64,000 bases of DNA from Petroclostridium xylanilyticum (GCF_002252565.1 NZ_NPML01000004.1:183811-247810), one strand, 5' to 3'. Shown: positions 8,900 through 18,874, counted from the stretch's first letter. Numbers and translations are program-made. Notes: a model not told the origin generated them from the sequence alone.

Positions 8900-9616
8900 A
8901 TGAATGTTGATAAACAGCTAAGTGAAAATTTAGAGTTTTTTCAAAGAACAATTCACTATAGGTTTAAGAATATTAATACGTTAGTCATAGCTTTTACACA
9001 TAGTTCTTATGCAAACGAAAATAGACACAGTGATATCATCAGCAATGAACGTCTTGAATTTCTGGGTGATGCTGTACTAAATATTATTATCAGCGATTAC
9101 ATCTATAGAAATTATCCTGACCTGCCTGAAGGTGAACTTACCAGGATAAGAGCCAGTGTTGTATGTGAACCCTCTTTAGCCCAATGTGCAAAAAAACTTA
9201 ATATCGGCAAGTTCCTTCTGTTGGGAAAAGGTGAAGAAATGACAGGCGGCAGAGAAAGGATTTCAATTCTTTCAGATGCTTTTGAAGCTATTTTAGCTGC
9301 GATATTCTTAGATGGCGATTTAGAAGCAGCAAGACAATGGGCTTTAAGCCAATTGGAGCCTACTATCAAAGCAGCTGCTCAAGGAACTGTATTTAGAGAT
9401 TATAAGACTCTTCTTCAAGAATATATCCAAAGAAATGGTGAAGAAAGAATTGAGTATGAAATAGTAAAAGAATGCGGTCCTGATCATAATAAAGAATTTT
9501 ATGTAGAAGTAAGGCATAGCAATAAAGTAATTGGTACAGGAAGTGGCAAAAGTAAAAAAGAGGCCGAACAAAATGCAGCAAAATATGCCCTGGAACAGTT
9601 GCGTCTGACTATATAA
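8900..9616 (+). CDS. rnc: Ribonuclease III
   Basis: RNase III cleaves double-stranded RNA in rRNA maturation and mRNA turnover. The family signature NERLEFLGDAVL and the downstream acidic residues in SDAFEAILAAIFLD form the catalytic core (about residues 10-150). The C-terminal double-stranded-RNA-binding domain starts near DYKTLLQEYIQ and ends GSGKSKKEAEQNAAKYAL. GGAGG at 8890-8894 supports ATG 8900 over GTG 8888; the product has 238 residues. The rnc-smc-ftsY neighbourhood is conserved in Firmicutes. Confidence 0.96.
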   Translation: MNVDKQLSENLEFFQRTIHYRFKNINTLVIAFTHSSYANENRHSDIISNERLEFLGDAVLNIIISDYIYRNYPDLPEGELTRIRASVVCEPSLAQCAKKLNIGKFLLLGKGEEMTGGRERISILSDAFEAILAAIFLDGDLEAARQWALSQLEPTIKAAAQGTVFRDYKTLLQEYIQRNGEERIEYEIVKECGPDHNKEFYVEVRHSNKVIGTGSGKSKKEAEQNAAKYALEQLRLTI

Positions 9617-9626
9617 GGAGTATATC

Positions 9627-10727
9627 ATGTCTAAAAATCACTATATCATTCCCATTTTTGTACCGCATAAAGGATGTCCATTTGATTGTATTTTCTGCAA
9701 TCAGAAAAAAATAACCGGAGTACAGGGCGATATATCTGCCAGTCAGGTTGTAAAAACAATTGAGGAATATATAAAAACAATCTCCAATAAAGATGCTGAT
9801 ATCGAAGTTGCTTTTTATGGCGGAAGCTTTACCGGAATCCCTATCCAACTTCAAAAAAAATTATTAGAAGCCGTACAACCCTTTAAAAATAGAAACATAA
9901 TTCATCACATACGGCTTTCAACGTGTCCAGACTATATAGACATAAATATTTTAAAATTTTTAAAAGAATTTAATGTAACCATCATAGAGTTGGGTGTCCA
10001 ATCGATGGATGACGAAGTATTAACTTTAAGTTGCCGGGGGCATAACCGTGAAGATGTTATTAAGGCAGCATCAATGATAAGGGAGTCTGGGTTTACTTTA
10101 GGATTACAAATGATGATTGGACTTCCGGGGGATACAGTAAAAAAAATGTATTATACTGCAAATGAAATTATCAAGTTAAAACCTGATATGGTTAGAATAT
10201 ACCCTGCCCTGGTTATAAAAGATACAGAGTTAGAATATTTATATAGAATGGATAGGTATAAACCTCTAGAATTAAAAGCTGCAGTCCAAATATGTAAAAA
10301 ATTACTTATTCTATTTGAAACAAACAGCATTCAAGTCATCCGGATAGGATTACAAGCTACTGAAACCATCACACAAGGAAAAGATGTTATTGCAGGTCCT
10401 TTTCATCCGGCATTTAGAGAATTAGTTGAATCAGAAATAAAGCTAGATATGCTGGAGTGGGGGATAAGGCAGTTTTCAGAAATTCCACATGAACTTGAAA
10501 TACACGTAAACCCTAAAGCTGTATCGGAAGTTGTAGCTGTAAAGAAAAAAAATATAAAGTATTTAAAAAACAAGTTTAAATTTTCTAAAATTACTATTAT
10601 TCAGGATATGGAACTGAAGAGGGATGAAATGATAGTGAAACATGGTATAGAGAGTTGCAATATTTCTAAAAAAAATTTTTTTAACACTATTAAAAATAGA
10701 AGGAATTTTATTGCAAATATAGAATAA
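9627..10727 (+). CDS. Radical SAM protein, Elp3-like superfamily
   Basis: A 366-residue radical SAM protein. The 4Fe-4S motif C-x3-C-x2-C appears as CPFDCIFC near residue 17, followed by the glycine-rich AFYGGSFTGIP segment and LQMMIGLPGDT, which resembles the SAM barrel of Elp3-like proteins. There is no acetyltransferase domain as in true Elp3. A gene of this type beside rnc and smc is frequent in Clostridia, and its substrate is not known to me. The start is ATG 9627 with AAGGAG upstream. A sigma-H-like promoter for spoVS lies inside its last codons. Confidence 0.8.
   Translation: MSKNHYIIPIFVPHKGCPFDCIFCNQKKITGVQGDISASQVVKTIEEYIKTISNKDADIEVAFYGGSFTGIPIQLQKKLLEAVQPFKNRNIIHHIRLSTCPDYIDINILKFLKEFNVTIIELGVQSMDDEVLTLSCRGHNREDVIKAASMIRESGFTLGLQMMIGLPGDTVKKMYYTANEIIKLKPDMVRIYPALVIKDTELEYLYRMDRYKPLELKAAVQICKKLLILFETNSIQVIRIGLQATETITQGKDVIAGPFHPAFRELVESEIKLDMLEWGIRQFSEIPHELEIHVNPKAVSEVVAVKKKNIKYLKNKFKFSKITIIQDMELKRDEMIVKHGIESCNISKKNFFNTIKNRRNFIANIE
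10701..10725 (+). promoter_or_regulatory. Candidate sigma-H promoter of spoVS
   Basis: AGGAATT (10701-10707) and GAAT (10722-10725) are 14 bp apart, the same elements and spacing as the classic Bacillus spoVG sigma-H promoter (AGGATTT-N14-GAAT). spoVS is a sigma-H gene in Bacillus, so both position and motif make sense. The promoter lies within the 3' end of the radical SAM gene. Confidence 0.6.
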
Positions 10728-10795
10728 TATTAATATTATTTATTTTGGATCTAAAAATTACATAGTCACTCAATCATTAAGGGAGGTTTTTCAAA

Positions 10796-11056
10796 GTGGA
10801 AGTACTAAAAGTGTCAGCTCAATCTCAACCTAAAGCTGTAGCGGGTGCACTGGCTGCCGTTTTAAGAGATCATAATGTCGCTGAAATCCAGGCTGTTGGT
10901 GCAGGAGCAGTAAATCAGGCAGTAAAAGCGATCGCAATCACCAGAGGTTTTGTAGCTCCTAATGGTATTGATTTGGTTTCAATTCCAGCTTTTTCCGAAG
11001 TAAACATCGATGGTGAAGAAAGAACTGCTATTAAATTCATTGTTGAAGCTCGATAA
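10796..11056 (+). CDS. spoVS: Stage V sporulation protein S
   Basis: An 86-residue Alba-like nucleic-acid-binding protein needed for spore coat assembly and for passage beyond stage V in Bacillus. The sequence MEVLKVSAQSQPKAVAGALA and the end AIKFIVEAR are typical and extremely conserved. GTG 10796 is preceded by GGGAGGT. A sigma-H-like promoter lies 70 bp upstream and a terminator 14 bp downstream, so it is probably a single-gene unit. The gene places the organism among spore formers or close relatives. Confidence 0.96.
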   Translation: MEVLKVSAQSQPKAVAGALAAVLRDHNVAEIQAVGAGAVNQAVKAIAITRGFVAPNGIDLVSIPAFSEVNIDGEERTAIKFIVEAR

Positions 11057-11069
11057 AAATACCTCCAGT

Positions 11070-11104
11070 GACGATGGAACAGCCATCGTCTTATTTATTT
11101 TATT
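11070..11104 (+). terminator. Terminator after spoVS
   Basis: GACGATGG / CCATCGTC forms an 8-bp perfect stem with a 5-base loop, followed by the T-rich TTATTTATTTTATT. It separates spoVS from smc. Confidence 0.8.
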
Positions 11105-11169
11105 CTTGTTGCTATTTTAGAATTTTATGTTAAAATGATAGTAGTTTAAAAATTACGGGGTGTTTTGAT

Positions 11170-14100
11170 GTGTATCTTAAAACATTGGAAATCCAAGGGT
11201 TCAAATCTTTTCCGGATAAGGTGGTACTGGAATTTGGACATGGAATAACGTCTATTGTCGGTCCTAACGGCAGCGGAAAAAGTAATATTTCAGACGCAGT
11301 ACGCTGGGTGTTAGGAGAACAAAGCGTTAAAATTTTACGGGGAAATAAAATGGAAGATGTAATTTTTGCAGGGACTGAACTAAGAAAGCCCGTTGGTTTT
11401 GCAGAAGTATCTTTAACACTTGATAACTCAAGTAAAATACTGCCCATAGATTTTAATGAAGTTACTGTTACCCGAAGAGTTTATCGTTCTGGTGAAAGTG
11501 AATATTACATCAATAAATCTGCCTGCCGTTTAAAAGATATTCATGAATTATTTATGGATACGGGTTTGGGAAAAGACGGATATTCTATTATAGGTCAAGG
11601 TAGAATAGATGAGATTCTCAGTGCAAAATCAGAAGATAGAAGACAGGTCTTTGAAGAAGCTGCAGGTATATCTAAATATAAGTTCAGGAAACAGGAAGCA
11701 GAAAAAAAATTGGAATTAACCCGTCAAAATTTATTACGGCTTAAAGATATTATTAATGAACTGGAATTGCAAATTGACCCGTTATGGGAACAGGCTGAAA
11801 AGGCAAAAAAGTTTTTAGAATTAAGGCAGGAGTTAAAGGTATTAGAGATAAATGTCTATTTAGATACTATTGAAAAATTGAAAAAAAGCTTAAATGAAAT
11901 CAATAAAGATTATGATATAATATCTTCTCAATTAACAGACAATCAATCGGATTTAAAAAAATTAGAAAATCAATTAGAAGAACTTTATGCTCACGTTAAA
12001 GTGCAAGACAAAGAAATAGAAGAAATGCGAAATAACTTACATAACGCTCAGTCCGGTATTGAGAGATACCAAAATGAAATTAACATATTAAACAATAATA
12101 TTGAAAATAATGAAATTAACATAAAAAAAATTGAATCGGATATGAAAAATATTAACAGTAAAATAACTAATTTAAAGCAAGAATTGGCGGATAAGGAATC
12201 ATTACTGCAAAATTTGACCAACAGTCAAAAAGAAATGCAAAGTACTATTCAACATTTAGAAATGGAGAATCAGAAAATAATTCAATCCATTGAGATTGAA
12301 AATTTAACGATAGATTCTTTAAAAAGTGAAATAATTGAGAAAATGAATGAGATTTCTGAAATCAAAGCTAGGATAAATAGTCTTAAGGTTTTGGAAAACA
12401 ATTTTATGGATCGAAAAAAGGCCATTAATAAAGAAGTGGTTGAAAAAACCGGGTATATTGAAAACTTAAGTGAGCTAATAAAAAAACTGGAAGCGGATTA
12501 TGAATTGACAACCTCTGAAATTATTAATAAGAAAGAAACAATAAAGAAGTGCAATATTGAACTCGTAAACAGCCGGCAGCAGTACAGCAGCCTTATCAAT
12601 AAATATAACCAATTGGTGTCATCAAGCAAAGAAAAAATATCCAAAAAGACATTGCTTGAAGAAATGGAAAGGGATTTTGAGGGATACAGCAAAAGTGTTA
12701 AACAGGTGCTGGTTGAATGGAAAAAAGGAAAGTTAAAAAATCTAAAAATTCACGGTGTTTTATCACAATTAATAAGCGTTCCCAGGCAATTTATTACGGC
12801 TATTGAAGTTGCTTTAGGTCCAGCAATGCAAAATATCGTAGTTGAAAATGAGCAGGATGCTAAAATGGCGATCCGGTTTTTAAAATCAAATCAGCTGGGG
12901 AGAGCGACTTTTTTACCTATCTCTTCTGTTGGAGGTAATGTCCTGGACGATAGGGGAGGAAAGATTTCAAGCTTTCCCGGCTATCTGGGTATTGCTTCAC
13001 AAGTTGTTAGTTTTGATAGCAGGTATCAGGGAATTGTTAATAGTTTACTTGGAAGAGTCGTTATCGTTGATAATATTGATTCCGGCATTAGAATGGCCAG
13101 GGAATTTGGATATAAATTCAGAGTCGTAACAATTGAAGGAGAGGTTTTAAACCCGGGAGGTTCTTTAACCGGGGGCAGTGTAAATAAGATAAACAGCTTT
13201 TTGAGTCGTGCAAAGGAAATTGAGACATTAAACGAAGAAATTACGGATATTCAGCGTGTCATAACCGATATAAGCAAAGAAATGGATGAAAAGGCCGCTG
13301 CGATTAAACAACTTGAGGACTATATACAAGAAGTTGAAAAAAGCTTGAAGGAATTTGAATCCCGGCATATAACTCTGGAAGCTGATATAAAACATAATAC
13401 CTCTTCACATCATAGCCTGCTGGAAAACATTAAAGCACTGCAAAAAGAAAATGAACAGTTAAATGAGCAGATTGATAATACAATGAATGAAATACTTAAG
13501 TTTTCGGATAATATAAAAGTACTTCAAGACGAAATAAGGCAAACCGAAACAATCATTACCCAAAAACAAGTTGACAATAAAGCTGAAATTGAAGCGAAAG
13601 AAAATTTAAATCAGGCTATATTGGATAAAAAGATTACTTTGGGTTCAATTAATAAAGATATAGATGTTACATATGAGCGAATAAAAGTGCTTCAGTATGA
13701 AATGGATGACTATGAGAATAATAAAAAAGAAAAAAAACTTGAATATACGGCTCTACATAAACAGAATGAAATTTTAAGGGGGCAAATAATAGATAAAAAC
13801 AAAGAAATTGAGGGCCTGGAAAATTCCATAAAAACATTGCAAAATAGAATAGAACAGTTTTTAAAAGAAAGAAATAATGCTGAACAAAACATAAGTGCCT
13901 ATCAATCAGCCATCAAGGCAAAACGGGAAAATATTTCCCTGCTTCAAGAGGAGTTCCATAGATTGGAAAACAAAAAAATGAGAACTGAAATAGAATTAGA
14001 GAATTATGTAAATAAACTTTGGGATGACTATGGACAAACCTTTACAACAGCACTGGAATATAGAAAAGACATTGGAAGTGTCAGTCAGGCGCAAAAGCAA

Positions 14101-14736
14101 ATAAATACTTTAAAAAATGAAATTAAAGACCTTGGCAATGTGAATGTTAATGCTATTGAAGAATACAAACATGTAAAAGAGAGATATGAATTTTTAAGCA
14201 AGCAAAAGAATGACCTTGAAGAAGCGGAGGCCGGGCTGGTAAAAGTCATAAATGATATGCTTCACCTAATGAAAAAGCAGTTTTCTGACCAGTTTAAAGT
14301 AATCAATGAAAATTTTAATATAGTTTTCAGCCAGTTATTCGGGGGTGGCAGAGCAGAACTTAGACTTTCCGATCCGGATGATGTACTGGAGAGCGGCATA
14401 GAAATTGAAGTCCAACCTCCAGGTAAAAAATTACAAAATTTAATGCTCTTGTCCGGGGGCGAAAAAGCGTTTACTGCTATCGCATTGTTATTTGCTATTC
14501 TTAAGGTTAGGCCTACACCTTTCTGTATTTTAGATGAAATTGAAGCAGCCTTAGATGATGTAAATGTATATAGGTTTGCCCAGTATTTAAAGCAGTACAG
14601 CCAGCAGACGCAGTTTATTGTTGTAACGCATCGAAGAGGAACGATGGAGGTTGCCGACATATTATATGGCGTTACCATGCAAGAACGTGGGATATCAAAA
14701 CTAATATCACTTCAAATGGATGAAGTAGCAAGCTAG
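11170..14736 (+). CDS. smc: Chromosome segregation protein SMC
   Basis: A full-length 1188-residue SMC ATPase, the core of the bacterial condensin. The N-terminal Walker A is GPNGSGKSN (about residues 32-40). Two long coiled coils flank a hinge near residues 510-660 (GPAMQNIVVENEQDAK, LNPGGSLTGGS). The C-terminal head has the signature LLSGGEKAFTAIAL and the Walker B FCILDEIEAALDD. GTG 11170 is the start in frame with these motifs. Its partners scpA and scpB lie about 26 kb downstream in the same window. ftsY follows by 15 bp. Confidence 0.97.
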   Translation: MYLKTLEIQGFKSFPDKVVLEFGHGITSIVGPNGSGKSNISDAVRWVLGEQSVKILRGNKMEDVIFAGTELRKPVGFAEVSLTLDNSSKILPIDFNEVTVTRRVYRSGESEYYINKSACRLKDIHELFMDTGLGKDGYSIIGQGRIDEILSAKSEDRRQVFEEAAGISKYKFRKQEAEKKLELTRQNLLRLKDIINELELQIDPLWEQAEKAKKFLELRQELKVLEINVYLDTIEKLKKSLNEINKDYDIISSQLTDNQSDLKKLENQLEELYAHVKVQDKEIEEMRNNLHNAQSGIERYQNEINILNNNIENNEINIKKIESDMKNINSKITNLKQELADKESLLQNLTNSQKEMQSTIQHLEMENQKIIQSIEIENLTIDSLKSEIIEKMNEISEIKARINSLKVLENNFMDRKKAINKEVVEKTGYIENLSELIKKLEADYELTTSEIINKKETIKKCNIELVNSRQQYSSLINKYNQLVSSSKEKISKKTLLEEMERDFEGYSKSVKQVLVEWKKGKLKNLKIHGVLSQLISVPRQFITAIEVALGPAMQNIVVENEQDAKMAIRFLKSNQLGRATFLPISSVGGNVLDDRGGKISSFPGYLGIASQVVSFDSRYQGIVNSLLGRVVIVDNIDSGIRMAREFGYKFRVVTIEGEVLNPGGSLTGGSVNKINSFLSRAKEIETLNEEITDIQRVITDISKEMDEKAAAIKQLEDYIQEVEKSLKEFESRHITLEADIKHNTSSHHSLLENIKALQKENEQLNEQIDNTMNEILKFSDNIKVLQDEIRQTETIITQKQVDNKAEIEAKENLNQAILDKKITLGSINKDIDVTYERIKVLQYEMDDYENNKKEKKLEYTALHKQNEILRGQIIDKNKEIEGLENSIKTLQNRIEQFLKERNNAEQNISAYQSAIKAKRENISLLQEEFHRLENKKMRTEIELENYVNKLWDDYGQTFTTALEYRKDIGSVSQAQKQINTLKNEIKDLGNVNVNAIEEYKHVKERYEFLSKQKNDLEEAEAGLVKVINDMLHLMKKQFSDQFKVINENFNIVFSQLFGGGRAELRLSDPDDVLESGIEIEVQPPGKKLQNLMLLSGGEKAFTAIALLFAILKVRPTPFCILDEIEAALDDVNVYRFAQYLKQYSQQTQFIVVTHRRGTMEVADILYGVTMQERGISKLISLQMDEVAS

Positions 14737-14751
14737 AAACGGAGGATTATT

Positions 14752-15681
14752 ATGGCAGAGGAAAAAAAGGTGGGTTTTTTTGCCCGATTAAAAGAAGGAT
14801 TAACTAAGACACGTAATTCTATTACTGAGAAAGTTGACCAGGTTTTAAAAACATTTAAGAAAGTAGATGAAGAATTATTTGAAGAGTTAGAAGAAGCATT
14901 AATTACGGCAGATATCGGGGTTAATACCTCCATGGAGATCATTGATAAGCTGAGAAAGTTAACCAAGGAAAAAAAGATATCTGACAGTTCCGAGGTTAAA
15001 GGGTTGTTAAAGCAGATTATTGCCGAGATGCTATCATCAGAGGAAAGCCATTTAAATGTTTCAGGTAATCCGGCAGTAATTATGGTTATCGGAGTAAATG
15101 GAGTTGGTAAAACTACATCTATCGCAAAAATTGCTAACAAACTAAAAAATTCCGGTAAAAAAGTACTTCTTGCAGCGGGAGATACCTTCAGGGCAGCTGC
15201 AATAGATCAATTAGAAGTATGGGGAGACAGGATTGGGGTAGATGTAATTAAACACCAGGAAGGTGCAGACCCGGCAGCTGTAATATATGACGCCATTCAA
15301 GCAGCAAGGTCCAGAAAGATGGACGTAGTTATCTGCGATACTGCAGGAAGACTACATACAAAAAAGAATTTAATGGAAGAACTTAGAAAAGTTTTTAAAG
15401 TTATTGATAGAGAATTGCCTGATGCTGACAGGGAGGTGTTATTAGTACTGGATGCTACTACCGGACAAAATGCTGTTAACCAGGCGAAACTATTCAGCGA
15501 GGTAGCAGAAATTACCGGAATTGTCCTTACCAAACTGGACGGAACTGCAAAAGGCGGTATTGTTATTGCTATTAAATCTGAACAAAACATACCTGTCAAG
15601 TTAATTGGCGTAGGTGAAAAAATAGATGATTTACAGGAGTTTAATCCAACTGAATTTGTAGAGGCAATTTTTGCAGAGTGA
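14752..15681 (+). CDS. ftsY: Signal recognition particle receptor FtsY
   Basis: FtsY docks the SRP-ribosome complex at the membrane. This 309-residue form has a short acidic N-terminus, the N domain, and the SRP-type GTPase G domain with GVNGVGKTTS, DTFRAAA, DTAGRLHTK and TKLDGTAKGG. It lacks the long A domain of the E. coli protein, as is normal in Firmicutes. ATG 14752 has GGAGG upstream. It sits between smc and a UPF0182 membrane protein, with its partner ffh 3.2 kb downstream. Confidence 0.96.
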   Translation: MAEEKKVGFFARLKEGLTKTRNSITEKVDQVLKTFKKVDEELFEELEEALITADIGVNTSMEIIDKLRKLTKEKKISDSSEVKGLLKQIIAEMLSSEESHLNVSGNPAVIMVIGVNGVGKTTSIAKIANKLKNSGKKVLLAAGDTFRAAAIDQLEVWGDRIGVDVIKHQEGADPAAVIYDAIQAARSRKMDVVICDTAGRLHTKKNLMEELRKVFKVIDRELPDADREVLLVLDATTGQNAVNQAKLFSEVAEITGIVLTKLDGTAKGGIVIAIKSEQNIPVKLIGVGEKIDDLQEFNPTEFVEAIFAE

Positions 15682-15690
15682 GGTGATAGT

Positions 15691-18390
15691 ATGATATACG
15701 ATTATTACAAAGAACAAAACAAAAGAAACTATATACGCCGGCTGGTTGTTATACTTACACTTGTATCACTGTTTATGGTTTTAGGGTTGTTCTTTAGCAT
15801 ATTTACTGAATATATCCAGATTTATGAGATTGGCAAAAGATTTACCAGTGTATTTTGGATTAATTTTAACGTAAAATTAGTAGTACAGTTATCCAGTTTT
15901 TTGATTGTGTTTTTTATATTTTTTATATCTACAATCATTATAAGGGCGAATATGCTTGCCAGGGACCCTTCACATGAGATTTTAAAAAGAATTATGCCTA
16001 TTTTGCTTCTGAGTTTTATTATTTCATTTGTGGCAAGCACCTTCATAAGGGATACTGTTTATAACCGTTTTTTATTATTTGCAAATGCACTGCCTTTTAA
16101 TAAGACCGACCCCATTTTCAACCAGGATATAGGATACTATATATTTCAGAGACCTTTTTTAATTTCCTTGGTAGAAAGCATATTGGGAGTATGGATATTT
16201 CAAACTTTATATACTTTTATACTATATATTATTTTTTACAGCGGCATAGGTTTTAGGTCTACCAGTGATATAATTCATGAAAAGGGCATTGTACTGCATA
16301 ACTTGATTAATATTATCGTCCTTTTCCTCATTAAAGCTTCTACCTATAGATTTGAATCGGAAAGTATCCTATATTCAACGATTGGTGAGGTAGTGGGAGC
16401 GGGATATACCGATATTAATGTATGGCTGAGATATTATAGAATTGCTCCCATTCTTTTAATCGCAATTGTTATTACAACAATTATCCTTTTATTCAGGGCA
16501 AAAATTAAATATTCTATTTTAACCATAGCAATTTTTCCCGTCGCCTGGATTATTGTACTTTTTATTGCTGGCATGGTTCAAACCTTGATTGTATCTCCCA
16601 ATGAGGTTGCCGTTGAGCAGCCCTATTTAAAACACAATATTGATTATACAAGAGCTGCTTATAATCTCGAAAATATCATTGAAAAAGAATTTCCGCTAAA
16701 GAATGATTTAACCATGCAAGATATCGCTCAAAACAGAGTTACAATAGATAACATAAGAATTACTGATTTTCCTGCTACACTAACAGTATTAAATCAATTG
16801 CAGGGAATAAGAAACTATTATCGTTTTACTGATACGGATATTGCCACCTATAACATTAATGGTTCTCCAACGGCCGTATTTATTGGTGCCCGCGAACTAT
16901 ATAAAGAGAATCTGGATGAGTCTGCTAAAACCTATATAAATAAAAAATTCCGCTTTACACATGGATTCGGGGTGGTTATGAATCCCATCAATAAAATTAC
17001 TGAACAGGGACATCCGGATTTTATAATAAAGAATATCCCTCCTAAATCTGCAGATGGTGTCCCTCAGGTAGCACAGCCCAGGATTTATTTCGGCGAACTG
17101 ACCAACGATTATGTGATTGTAAATGCAAAAAACCAGAAAGAATTAGATTATTCAGAAGGTCAGGATGATGTAGAGTTTGTGTATGATGGGAAAGCAGGGA
17201 TTAAATTAAATTTTATTAACAGGATGATTTTTTCTTTAAAATATGGCGATTTAAGAATGTTAGTCTCCGGTTATATTACTCCTGAGAGCAAAATATTATT
17301 GAATAGGAATATTCTAAAACGTGTCCAAAGAGTGGCCCCGTTTTTAGAATATGATGATGACCCATATATTGTTATTACAGAAGATGGAAAATTAAAGTGG
17401 ATTATAGATATCTACACAACATCCAATTATTACCCTTATTCACAACCCATCGGAAACATCAATTACATACGTAATTCGGCAAAGGCTGTGGTAGATGCCT
17501 ATGACGGTACTGTAGAATTTTATATTACCGACAGGTCTGACCCAATCATAAATGTATATAATAATATTTATCCGGACCTATTTAACAAAGATAAATTACC
17601 CGAAGACATGGCTCAACATATTCGATATCCTGAACAGCTGTTTAAAATTCAGGCACAAATATTTAGAAAATATCATATGACCAACCCGGTAGCATTTTAT
17701 AATAAGGCTGACCTATGGGAAATTTCACAGGAAAAATATAGAGGGCAAAGCAAAAATGTAGATCCCTATTATAACTTAATGAAACTTCCGGATATCAGCA
17801 CCAGGGAAGAACTGATTTTAATGATTCCATATACACTTGTTAAAAAGGAAAATATGGTTTCATGGTTAGCGGTAAGGTCGGAGGGAGATAGCTATGGTCA
17901 GATGGTGCTTTATAAATTCCCCAAAGGAATTAATGTCTATGGCACAATGCAAATAGAAAATAGAATTGATTCCAATCCTGACATTTCCCGTGAATTATCC
18001 TTATGGGACCAGGGGGGATCGTCGGTTATCCGGGGAAACCTGCTTGTTATACCTATAAATAATTCCCTGCTTTATGTGGAACCAATATACATTACAGCTG
18101 CTAATGAATCTTCTTTGCCTGAAGTAAAAAGAATTGTTGTGGCGTATGGCGACCAAATCGTTATGGAACCCACCCTGGAGAGGGCACTAAATGTATTGTT
18201 CGGCGGCGCACAGCCTGTTGTCCCAAGCAAAGGTGAAAGCGTAAAAGATATCATTGAGAAGGCATTAAAAACCTTTCAGGATGTGAAAGCTTATACGCGG
18301 GAAAATGACTGGGAGAATTTTGGCAAGGCCTTTAAGCAATTGGATGACATTATGGATATTTTACAAGAGAGAAAAACAGAAATTCAATAA
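15691..18390 (+). CDS. UPF0182 family large membrane protein
   Basis: An 899-residue member of the UPF0182 (COG1615) family of unknown function. About seven hydrophobic segments occupy residues 15-300. A large, probably extracytoplasmic region follows, with family-typical stretches such as TDFPATLTVLNQLQGIRNYY, RFTHGFGVVMNP and NYIRNSAKAVVDAYDGTV, and an acidic C-terminal tail. GAGGTGATAGT precedes ATG 15691, 9 bp after ftsY. Its presence between ftsY and ylxM-ffh might hint at a link to membrane-protein export, but nothing in the sequence demonstrates that. Confidence 0.88.
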   Translation: MIYDYYKEQNKRNYIRRLVVILTLVSLFMVLGLFFSIFTEYIQIYEIGKRFTSVFWINFNVKLVVQLSSFLIVFFIFFISTIIIRANMLARDPSHEILKRIMPILLLSFIISFVASTFIRDTVYNRFLLFANALPFNKTDPIFNQDIGYYIFQRPFLISLVESILGVWIFQTLYTFILYIIFYSGIGFRSTSDIIHEKGIVLHNLINIIVLFLIKASTYRFESESILYSTIGEVVGAGYTDINVWLRYYRIAPILLIAIVITTIILLFRAKIKYSILTIAIFPVAWIIVLFIAGMVQTLIVSPNEVAVEQPYLKHNIDYTRAAYNLENIIEKEFPLKNDLTMQDIAQNRVTIDNIRITDFPATLTVLNQLQGIRNYYRFTDTDIATYNINGSPTAVFIGARELYKENLDESAKTYINKKFRFTHGFGVVMNPINKITEQGHPDFIIKNIPPKSADGVPQVAQPRIYFGELTNDYVIVNAKNQKELDYSEGQDDVEFVYDGKAGIKLNFINRMIFSLKYGDLRMLVSGYITPESKILLNRNILKRVQRVAPFLEYDDDPYIVITEDGKLKWIIDIYTTSNYYPYSQPIGNINYIRNSAKAVVDAYDGTVEFYITDRSDPIINVYNNIYPDLFNKDKLPEDMAQHIRYPEQLFKIQAQIFRKYHMTNPVAFYNKADLWEISQEKYRGQSKNVDPYYNLMKLPDISTREELILMIPYTLVKKENMVSWLAVRSEGDSYGQMVLYKFPKGINVYGTMQIENRIDSNPDISRELSLWDQGGSSVIRGNLLVIPINNSLLYVEPIYITAANESSLPEVKRIVVAYGDQIVMEPTLERALNVLFGGAQPVVPSKGESVKDIIEKALKTFQDVKAYTRENDWENFGKAFKQLDDIMDILQERKTEIQ

Positions 18391-18397
18391 AATGTTC

Positions 18398-18463
18398 TTG
18401 ACAAAACTATTGAAATCGTTTAAAATTCTTGTGTAAAGGTTAAGACCTTTACACAAGAATTTT
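18398..18463 (+). promoter_or_regulatory. ylxM-ffh promoter with -10 box inside a perfect hairpin
   Basis: TTGACA (18398-18403), a 17-bp spacer and TAAAAT (18421-18426) make a consensus promoter. A perfect 19-bp inverted repeat starts in the -10 box: arm 18422-18440, loop TAAG, arm 18445-18463, followed by AATTT. As DNA it could be an operator covering the -10 and the start site; as RNA from upstream it could end transcription of the UPF0182 gene. Both uses may apply. Confidence 0.75.
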
Positions 18464-18481
18464 AATTTAAAGCGTGGTAAA

Positions 18482-18850
18482 ATGAGTAAGAATTTAGAAA
18501 TTAGTATGCTTTTTGATTTTTATAAAGAGCTTCTTACTGAAAAACAGGCTGATGTGATTGATTTGTATTATAACCAGGATTTATCTCTAGGTGAAATAAG
18601 TGAACATTTGAATATTACCCGGCAAGGTGTAAGGGACAGCATCAAAAGAGGTGAAAAACTTCTTTTTGAATTAGAAGAGAGATTAGGTTTAGTAGAACGA
18701 TTCCTGCTTATACAAGATAAAATTCAACTAGTAAACAGCACGATACAAGAAATTGAATTGATAAATAACAAAAGATTATTTTCCAGTGAATTAAAAGATA
18801 GGATTAATACAATAAAAAACATATTGAATGATATCATTGAAAAAGTATAG
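18482..18850 (+). CDS. ylxM: YlxM-type helix-turn-helix protein of the SRP operon
   Basis: A 122-residue UPF0122 protein with a sigma-70 region-4-like helix-turn-helix: LTEKQADVIDLYYNQDLSLG and then EISEHLNITRQGVRDSIKRGE. It lies 24 bp upstream of ffh, as in most Firmicutes. In streptococci YlxM interacts with the SRP and modulates its GTPase. A DNA-binding role is also possible from the fold. Its own promoter sits directly upstream and overlaps a striking hairpin, so autoregulation is worth considering but unproven. Confidence 0.92.
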   Translation: MSKNLEISMLFDFYKELLTEKQADVIDLYYNQDLSLGEISEHLNITRQGVRDSIKRGEKLLFELEERLGLVERFLLIQDKIQLVNSTIQEIELINNKRLFSSELKDRINTIKNILNDIIEKV

Positions 18851-18874
18851 TGTTCTTAGATTGGAGATGTTTGG

